Shown here in pieces: positions 9,663 through 19,400 of a DNA stretch of 64,000 nt. Position 1 is the stretch's first letter. Each line of letters starts with the position of its first letter. Made by a program: the position numbers and the translations under genes. A model generated the notes under the pieces. That model did not search any database and was not told the DNA's origin. It saw only the letters and a list, made by a program, of their open reading frames with translations. The stretch is from Platynereis dumerilii (lineage: Eukaryota; Annelida; Polychaeta; Phyllodocida; Nereididae): assembly GCA_026936325.1 (NCBI GenBank), contig JAPTHN010000004.1, forward strand, positions 33,163,910 to 33,227,909. The letters run 5' to 3'.

Positions 9663-10127
9663 AAATGATTTTATCAAGTAAATTTTGACAAATGTCAGCA
9701 TTCAGGTGAATCTGATGGCTTAGGATAAGGGACAATCTGAAGGTAAATATGCTAGACTTTAATGTGCAATGTTGCATTTAATGTGTAAAGGTTTCATAAT
9801 TGTGAAATTTGATGCTTTTCAGTTTGACAGTTGTAAACATGATTTTGACAGTTGCCCTTCTCAAAACATTGATGATTGGCTGGGAGCAACTGCTGCTGTC
9901 CCAGAGCAGCTGACATCAACAGTTGTTGCTGGCAAAGGGTTTTGGCAATATGACCTGATTCTTATGTCTTGGAGGAAAATTGTAAACATTTATATTAAAG
10001 GTATGAACAATGCTGGTTGACAGCTGACTTATTTTCTTGTTCTGCCTGCCCTGCTGACAGTGCTGTATTCAGGCACCATGTCCATGGTCTGGGATAATTT
10101 GGGATTCACTTTTAGTTTGTAGCATTA
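9663..10127 (+). other. flank between LINE and annexin 5' region
   Basis: An unremarkable AT-rich stretch. It contains an 83-codon open frame (9769-10020) that I do not recognise and do not call a gene. Confidence 0.3.
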
Positions 10128-10302
10128 GCGGATCCAGAGGCCTTGAGTGGAGTTTAGGCATATTTAGGGGGCCATGGTGCTATGCGCCCCCCCCCCAGGC
10201 CGAAAATTAACATGGAACAGATAGGAAGGGCCGTGGAGCGCTGCCTATTTGCCCCATGTTATGAATCCCTCCCTCCTCAGGCCATTTCTAGATACGCCCC
10301 TG
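10128..10302. mobile_element. MITE-like element, GGGGCATATCTAGAAATGG family, copy 1
   Basis: The right end reads CATTTCTAGATACGCCCCTG; the interior has a long C run and AAAATTAACATGGAACAGATAGG. The same end and interior occur at 16088-16192, and the same end in reverse at 44296-44415. The left end is less clear and no target duplication was found. Confidence 0.5.
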
Positions 10303-10312
10303 ATCCTTTGCC

Positions 10313-10396
10313 TCGTTGTCGTGTCCTCTTCCTGTCCTCATTAGCCTATCAAGTGCATAAATGCAGGACATAAAACCCCAATCATCCCTCCATCCA
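10313..10396 (+). mobile_element. family A SINE, 3' fragment
   Basis: Carries TCGTGTCCTCTTCCTGTCC, then AAGTGCATAAATGCAGGAC and an ATCC-rich tail, matching the 3' half of the SINE at 20165-20370. It ends about 40 bases before the splice-acceptor-like CTTCAG that precedes the annexin start codon. Confidence 0.65.
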
Positions 10397-10446
10397 TTGT
10401 GAAAGTTTCCTCATCATTATACTTTTCTACCTTCAGAGTCCCTGGC

Positions 10447-13400
10447 ATGGGTTGCGTAAACACTAAACATGGCAGTCGGTCAGCAAGCAATTCCACGTTG
10501 GACCAAGCGGACAGACAGGATTTGCCCCGGATATTCCACCCCAAGTCATTCGCGGAGCTTCTGGAAACTGCCATTAGGGAAGGTGGGTGACATTCTGTTT
10601 CATTACCGTATATGATTATATTCTGTTCAGATTCAGATCATTTTTATTCACCAATAGCAAGATTCATTCTTAATACATTATCAAAGCAATGCTATGATTT
10701 TATGGTAGGAGACCCCAATAAATTGATAATGTAATTAAGCCTGTATAAAAATATTCCATTGGATGTTTGGAAGTGCCATCCTATATATATAGGCTCTCAT
10801 CCAAAGTGTCCCATGGATTATTGTCTCAATTAATGTGACACACTGACATGATTAATGTGTACAATTGTGTGTGTGCATTTATACGGAGCTATGGCATATC
10901 CAGAAAAAAAGCAGCAATGTTTTTTATCTGAACCCGGTTTTGTTTGATATTTTATTAATATCTTCATTTCGAAAAATGTTCGTCTCAGAAAACCAAGAAC
11001 TCTGCGTCAAGTGCTTACAAGAGATCGACAGTGACCAGCGCCGCCAAGTGGTGGAGAGGTACAACGCTGAGACGGAACGGAACCTCCACCTGGATTGCCA
11101 CAACAAACTTGACCCTGTGATTGCCTTCGGGATCGAGTTGCTGTCCCACCCTCGAATGGTCTTGGTGGCCACTCAACTAGAGGCTGATTTGCATAATTGC
11201 GATATTCGGCAACAACAGGTATAGTCCAGACTTTTTTTGTGGCAGCAAGTTTTCAGCATATTGTTCACTTGAACTGTTCTTTGATTTTAATAAACCTCCA
11301 CCAGAAGAATATGATTTTACCTTGGAGCAACTAAATTTGTTCTGAAATTTATATTTTCTATGAGTCTCAGAATATTCAATTAATAAGTCACATTTTTAGG
11401 TCCAAATGATTCTTTGCTGTTTTCTTCAATTTTCTATGGCATTTTTGTCTCTACCTGAGACGATAGAGATTATAATGAGCTCTGGCCTCCGACAGAAGAA
11501 TGGAAATTTCTAAAGCTGAAAGAAGACAAATATGTTTTGAATTTTAAATAAGCCACATTTTTGGCCCCAAGTAAACTGCTCACACTTAAAAACGCAGACC
11601 TGTTAAAAGAGCCAGAACATGTAAAGTACTCAAGATAATTTTTTGCAATCTACCACGCCTGCTTAGTAACCACTTGGTCAAAGATTTTGAAAGTTTGAAG
11701 AAAATCCATTGGTTTTTCAAAGAGCCAGACACAATTTGTAAGATTTTTTCAAATTTGGGATTCACAAAGTTGAATGAGGCTGTAATGTGAAAAATATGCA
11801 GCACATCCACATGTTAATGGTTTCAAATTGTCAACAAAGAAGTCCAGCAGGAGTGCATTGCAAAACATTGTCTCACAAAATTCAGTAAAAATGTTTGAAG
11901 GAAGCAACTTTCATTATCCGTGAACTCCAGAAATAGGACGCTGATGGACTTAATGCAAAAATGTTTTCTGACTCAATTTGCATTGGTTGTGAATTTAGTT
12001 TTTGAAGCAGTTTCACTAAATGTGGCCTGGTGCAGCCGATTCACAATGTTTTTCAGTTAAACTTTCCAGACCCTAGGCAGGGATATTCAGCCAGATCAGT
12101 GCTAAGTTTCATGGCCATACCTCAATTAGTAGTTAGATTTAAAGCCGTTTTAAATATGTGCGTTTTAAGTGTGAACAGTGTAGTTCTTACATTGCTGTGG
12201 TTGTTCTCTTTTCAAGGATGCTTCTGTCTCCAAGTGATACAATTTATTGCTGTCTTTGTGCAATTTTAAAAGTTATATATCTTGTCTTTAACCCCAGGTG
12301 ATAGAGATTATCGTGAGCACTAGCCTCCGACAGAAGAACGGCAAGATAAAAGAAGCGTATGTGAAATTGTTTGATCGTAAACTTGAAGATGACATCACAC
12401 TCAAATGCTGCGAGGAGGTCCAGGAAGTATTGCTGGCGTTCTTACACGTAAGTTGCAGTAAATTACTCCTCTTTTAGAATTTAAAAGGTTTGTAGGGGAG
12501 ACTAGGGTATGCTGATCCAAAGGGGAGAATTGATCCTTACCGATCATATGCCACTATTATTATTCAAATTTTGAAAGAAATTAAATTAATGTTGCATGCA
12601 TCTAAATTTGATGCAAATCTCGCAAAGAAATTCCTTGTTAATTTGAAATTAACTCCGGGCTACGCCATTTAAAACTCAGAATTTTTTCAGACCCCCCTTT
12701 ATTGTTACAATGCGTAAATCTTCATGGAGCGATAGTGTCCCCTCCATACATCTAAAGCAAATTTTTTGGGTCCCCTCTGTGCGTATTAATAAATTTCTTT
12801 TGCATCCCTCTATACATCTGAACCATATATCCACCGATCTTCCGAAATATAAATTCCCCCCCCGGCCCCCCCCGGAGTTTAAATTAAATAGCTCTTAGCG
12901 GCTTTTAAAGGATTGGCCTACCTTTCTCTCTCCAACTATTTTTGTAAAATTTATACAATGAAGTTGTTTCAATCAATTTTTCAATTCACAAATTTGCATT
13001 GTGCATTTTCATGTTCGTTGTGACACAACTTTCATAATTACCTTTTTTTTAAACATTTTTTGTGTGGAACAACATAATCTTTTGCATTCTTGCCTATAAC
13101 ATTTGCGTGAAATTTAAAGCAGGCAATTATAATTTTTAGTCAGTCTTTTTTTTTTGGAAATGCATATTCTACTAGTCCCAATGTTGCATAGTCCAAAATG
13201 CTTTACGGCAGTGAGTTCAAACTTCAAATTTATATCACTATGGAAACTTCTTTAAATTTTGTGCGTACATTTATCAATTTAAATCAAACAAGTCTATGTG
13301 TATGCTTTTATGCACTTGGCACTTTTGCGATTAAAAAACAATCTCACTACTCTGTTATGTATGAAGAGGGTTAGTTGCCATACTGCTTGTGTTCTGGCCA

Positions 13401-16400
13401 ATCTCTTTTTAAAAGTTGCACAAATCTGGAAATATATCGTGTCACGCTTTATAATCCTTTCCGATTATATACATTATTGTTATCGTCCGTTGACGTCACA
13501 CTTGTACCACAAATTGATATTGTTCAGAAAACTGAATTTTGTCTCTACATGATTGTTAAAATCTTTTATAATGATTTTTAATTTTTTTTTTCATCAAAAA
13601 ATGTTCTGAATTTATATTGTCTTGCTTTTTACATATTTGATTTTAACACAGTATCTGACATTCGATATATATATTTTGGATGAAATTGAGCATGGTTTAG
13701 TTTTTTTTCTAGAAGCCAGTTAGGCATCCTTACAGCTGTAGCATTATTAACATAGAACTTGCTTTATTCATGATATTTATATCTTGGTTTAATCATATAT
13801 ACGCCTTCATTAGTCCATGATGATCATGCTGGTTTCATTTTAAGTCCTAATGTTTCATTCAGAAATAAATAAAATATTGTAACACGAGTAGGCCCATGTG
13901 ACAAATATTTTGAAGTTAAAAAATAATTTTTCAATGACTTTGAACCAATGCAATTTATTTATGCATGCAATCAAAACCCCTTTACCATATTTATACTCTT
14001 GATTAAGACAGTATCTTATTCCTCACTTTTATTTTTGAATTTAAGTATACAAATGTAATTTCTCTGCCCACATTCATGAAGCCTGCATGTGTCATCTTTA
14101 CCAACTAATCATCCCAGACCTTCTTGTACAATGTCATATTGAAATTGCCTTGTATATTAAGTTGCATATTGAGTATATTTTTAACACAAATGCTGTGAGG
14201 TGTCTTTCTGTTGTATATAACTAGTTCAGCAAGGGCTGTTTGGAGCCTTCTAAAGAATTGCGTAATATTCTCGTTCTTTCATACAATATGTCCTTTATAC
14301 TCCAAATTTTTTAATCTGGTATATGTGTATTAAGGGGCGCAATTGCCTGAAATTATTTAAGATTTCACTGGCTAAGATTTTAAATTTATTCTTAGCTTTG
14401 TCATGATTATTTAAAAAGCATTAGGGTTAAAAATCTTTTGGGGTTGCCTGTTTGGGGTCCCAGTAATTTGCACCCTGATTGTGAAATTGAACTTTTGGTG
14501 AAGCCTGTGGACATCTGCAATATTGTAACAGAAAGACACCTGTGAAAAAATGTGATAGGTGCTGTTTGAAACCTAAATTTATTTAACTGAAAGTTGAATT
14601 TTATATATGTTGAATCAGAGGATTTAGTAGAGGTAAAATAAGGTTGATTATTTGATGTACAATGTCCTATTGTACTATGATTATAAAGAAGTCTTAAGGT
14701 GGACTGGTTAATTAAATGACAGGTTGGGTAACTCAGGTTTTGACCGGTTAGCAATTTCTATTTGGATCGGTTAGAACAGCACCTATCTCAATATAAACAT
14801 CCTTCTCATTTATCCATAAACCGTCTACATTATATATCGTTTTTGTGTCAATTCTATCATATTAACCATACTTCATGATACGTCTGTTCGAGTGTATGTG
14901 CTTTATATGTCACACTTTTGAAATTGTCTCGCACGATCGCAGGACCCCCGAGCCGAAAGACGCTTTTCCACTTCACAATTTCGGGTAAACTTTTTTTTTT
15001 CAAAATTAGTGTTTTGTCAGTCTAGTCCTGTTGATGATAAGCTTTTTCAAATCCTTTTTACTTCTCAAAAAAAAAGGATTTCTTTGTATTTTTGTAATTC
15101 GTAACCATGGTAACCAATCTGTAAATTTTCTCTGTTGGTTCGTAATCTTGAGTAACATAATTTCGATATTGTAGCCGTATCGGTATATCTTTTTTCTAAT
15201 AATTGCCTTTCGTATTATATCCTTTTTTACTGAACAATATTTTTCTCATATATAGCAGTACTATCGAATGTTTTTTTTTTTTGGTCTTGTTCTTCAAGTC
15301 TCAATTTACTCAGGTTTGGAAGTTGAAAGTAGCTCAGTTTTCAGTAGAGTAGTATTACTGATAAATGTTATGCAATGTATATATACTGCTTGGTAAAAAC
15401 CTCTTTTATGCAAACCTGCCAATAGGGATGCACGGATATCCGGCAGGCTATCCGGTGTCCGGCCGGATATTGGAATTTGCAGGATATCTGGTATCCAGCA
15501 GAATTAGGGTGTCAGAACTGGATATCTGGGATGCTCAAATATAAGTGAAAAGCCATAAAAATGTTGATAATAAATAAAATAATGTTACAAGAACGGAGAC
15601 AAAAACGTAATATAATCATCTTCAAAATTTTAATCCAGTTACAGAACGTAACAAAAAACATTCCATCAGAGGAACAGTCCTCCTGCCGGACATGATATAT
15701 CTTGGCTCTCAGAAAAAATATTTATAATCAACTGCGAATGCCAAAAAACTTCCTTTTTCGTATGTTTATTATATTATTATAAGGTTCATACTATCCGGTT
15801 TCTATCCAGTATCCGGCAGTAGGTGTTGTCGGATTGTCCGGTACCCAAATAAGATGACCTACGCCAGGTAGTAAGCCCATTGAACAAGGAAAAGCTTGAT
15901 GCCTACCGTAAAACGGGGTAAAGTTGGCAATCCAGGAGGAAGTTGGCTGGCTATTTTAATCCACTTAATGGCAGAAATGCCAACTTTCCTCACTGACACA
16001 GATGGCAAATTTGCCGAAGAAACCTGTGTCTTTGAGAAAAGTAAGCATTTCTCCAAAATTGCTCCTCACCTCATTACCATGGTCCCTGACCAGTGGTGTA
16101 GGCCCTCCTCATGCCCAAAATTAACATGGAAGACATAGGAAAAGCCACGGAGCGCCACCCTCAGGCCATTTCTAGATATGCCCCTGGCCCTGGCTGTCCT
16201 ATCAAACATAGTCAGTACTTAAATACAGGACAAGCAGTTTGTTGTGACATCATCAGCACTAATGGGAATTAACCATTTAGACGAAACCATTTCGCAAAAA
16301 AACTTCTTTAGGTTCCCAGGATGAATTTCTCAATTTCAAGATGTGGAGAAATAAGAAATTGGTGCCACCAGTTGAAAATTTTGCTTTCTTTTAGAAGATA

Positions 16401-19400
16401 TAGTTTAAATAAACCAACTACATGTATTTAAAGGATGTCACGATTCTCCCTAACCCTTTCGTCCAATTTGCCCAATTTTGTGATAGAAGTATTAATTAAC
16501 AATTTAAACTATTAATGTCTCACAGGTTCAGAGCTACCAAGAGACTGGAGCTCTCAACTTCCAGACCTATGTAAATTGATTGACTTTCCCCCAATCTCCA
16601 CTAAATTCTAACTTGTAACTTTGTTGTTGAATTTTGTCTGTTGCTAGGCTGTCTCCATGGTAACGGACTGTTGTTGTCTCTGTATATATATTGTTTTCAT
16701 TTTGTTGTCTGTTTGTTGTTGTCACACCAGCTTCCAATTATGATCGTGAAATTGTGTAATCGGCCGAGTTTTTTCCTCAAATTGCAAGCTGGTACAAGCC
16801 CACATGATATTTGTTGTTCAACATTGTTCAATATGTGTTGTGGATTTCCGTACCTTTATAATACATTTTGTATCTTCTGAACTTTTCATATCCATGTATC
16901 ACAGTTCTTAGTATTCAAATGTTTTCACTGACACCTTTCTTGCTCACAGTTTGTTGACTAATTTCACTAATATAGTGCATGTACAGTTACTGTCAGTTAG
17001 ACATTGGTCACCTACCTCATTCTATACTTCTGCCATGCCTTTTACATTACTTCAGTGACGGGGCCAAGAAAAAATTATTTGAGAGCCTTTGTTGGTCTAT
17101 TTAATATCTGCTCATACATGAGTTGTTTAGAATATCCAGCACAGTTCTGAATTCTGCTGGATGTGGACCTGATAGGCTGTTGTCCTGGAGACATAGAAAC
17201 AAATTTCAATTTAGATTTCGCCAGTCTGCGGCCTCACTTATCATTAGCTTGCCTACTCTAAACAGAAGACTGGCCACTATGAATATAGGACGATAATAAG
17301 AGGCCGACGAATGGCACAATTTTGACTGACACCTAAATTTTTCTAATTTTTTTTTGCAAATTTTTTATATAACTTTAAGTGTGACAGTCGCCGCCAACAC
17401 AGTGAAATGGCCGACTTCCAGTAATCTGACCAATCAGAGAGCCATATTTTTTACACACTAAACTGCCTGAAGTGTTGCAACAACATAACAGAAACCAGCA
17501 ATATTCATAGTGCTGGCTTGAAGTCAGGCTGTTTTTGAGACAACGAAATTGGATTCCAAATGTATTTTTACTTGGCCCTAAGATAGTTTTGTTTCATTAG
17601 ATAACACTATTATTACAGAGCTTTATAATTTGACATATTTCATCTTACTATATTAGAGCCTAGATTTTTTACTGTATTTTAGGCGTTATCATTAATATTA
17701 TTCATACTTCAAGCACTCTAATAGATTTTTTAACTATAAAACAACATGTATATGTATGCTTGATGCTTTGATACCCATTATTGCAATTACGTTCTATCAC
17801 ATCAACAATTTCTCACCTCATAACAACTGTTTTCCTAGATTAAATAATTTCATGTCAAAGCTAATTGATGTCATGATTCTGTTAATAATAAATATGTTAG
17901 CAATTTCGTCATTAAGTACAATTTTTAAAAGTACTTCCGTATGACAAAATGGAAAAGTTATCGACAAGTCAACTAAACTAATAATGTTCTGTTGTTTTGG
18001 TATTCACAACTTGTTATGAATTATGTTTTTGTTTTTTACAATTGAGATTCTGGAATATTATCATGACTTACTTGTTAAAAGTGTCATGGTAACATTTTTG
18101 CTTGAGTTTTAACATGTTTAATGGATTTATTTTACACGCAAGTTGCAGTCAAGGAAAAGGGAGTTAGGGCAGGACGATTAATCATGAAGTTATCGCGATA
18201 TCAAGTAGGGCGATAATGTTATCGCACAAAGGGGCGATAAATGAATTCTAAAAAATGTCTGCATTTTTGCCCAAAAATTGGAATTTCTTTTCATGAAATT
18301 CAAACTTTTTGCTAACATTTTGGAGTTTCTAGGTAGATCTCAGCCTATTATCGTGCAGCCCTAAAGGGAGTCGATAACTTAAATGGTACCCACCAAAACG
18401 CCTTAACGAAAGCCATTTTGAAATTTGAAAGCCCAAATTCCTTCACAAGACATCCTCCCCTCCCTCTTTCAAGCAGATCTATGGTAGACTCAACAGTTGA
18501 AAAGTATTGAAGCCAGCAGCGTAGGGCGACTCCTCGCTACTTTCAATCTTATAACATCAAGAAAAAGTCATAGTTCATACGAACCGCGCTATGTCCTCAG
18601 CATGGAAGAGCATTACAGAAGAAGGATAGAATACTAAATACTTCTGAAAGTCTGGTTGATTCATATTTGCTATAGTGCCGTTAACATTTGAAAAGTGAAA
18701 TGACGTCCAAGCATGAAAGTATAATAATAATATAATATAAGTATGATTTTATTTAGCGCCCATTCCTGATAAATCTGCTCACTGGCGCTCACCATGTACT
18801 GAATGGCAATCATACCAATCATTATAGTGATAACCTCTGGACATGGCCGGAGCGGGGTTTGAACCCACATCCTCATGTGTATAAGACGGGCATGCTAACC
18901 ACTTCATTGTTATCCTTTCATTGTCTTTTCTCTTGACTGCAACATGTGCTATATCAATTATCAATGCAAATCATCATTTTGTTTGAGAATTTTAAAATAA
19001 AGCATTCCACCAATAATTTTTTTCATAATAAAGTCCACGATAATTATATAAAATATGTAAGCTTAATCCTGGCCTTGGGAATTCCATAAATGTACAATTT
19101 CCTCTCACAAAGATCTGTTTTTTTTTTTGGACTCACCAAGAGCTTTCAGCCTTGTCTCGCTGAGCATGGTCAGACAGCTGATGAAGGCCATGAGCGATTC
19201 CAAAAAAACAGACCTTTGTGTCAGGAAATTGTACATCTAACTTTTTCCTTGTTTTGTTTATGAGTAGATGAATAAATTAGCATAATTTATGATTTCAGCA
19301 TAAGAAGAGTTTCTCGGACATGTTTGACGCAGGAGAGGTTGCCATAGAACTCCTCGATGCTTCGGAGAGTGGGAATTTGTTTGAGGGAGAGCGGAAGTTT

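Noticed and set aside
9380-9777. open frames across the 35-bp repeat
   Set aside because: They arise from the LINE 3' UTR repeat, which is not a multiple of three, and have no family match.
18840-18910. tRNA gene on the minus strand
   Set aside because: It has the tRNA-like head of a SINE, with no acceptor stem and the LINE-type 3' tail following.
12900-19290. extra annexin exons in the long intron 3
   Set aside because: Exons on both sides join in phase with complete repeats, and no annexin-like sequence is seen between.
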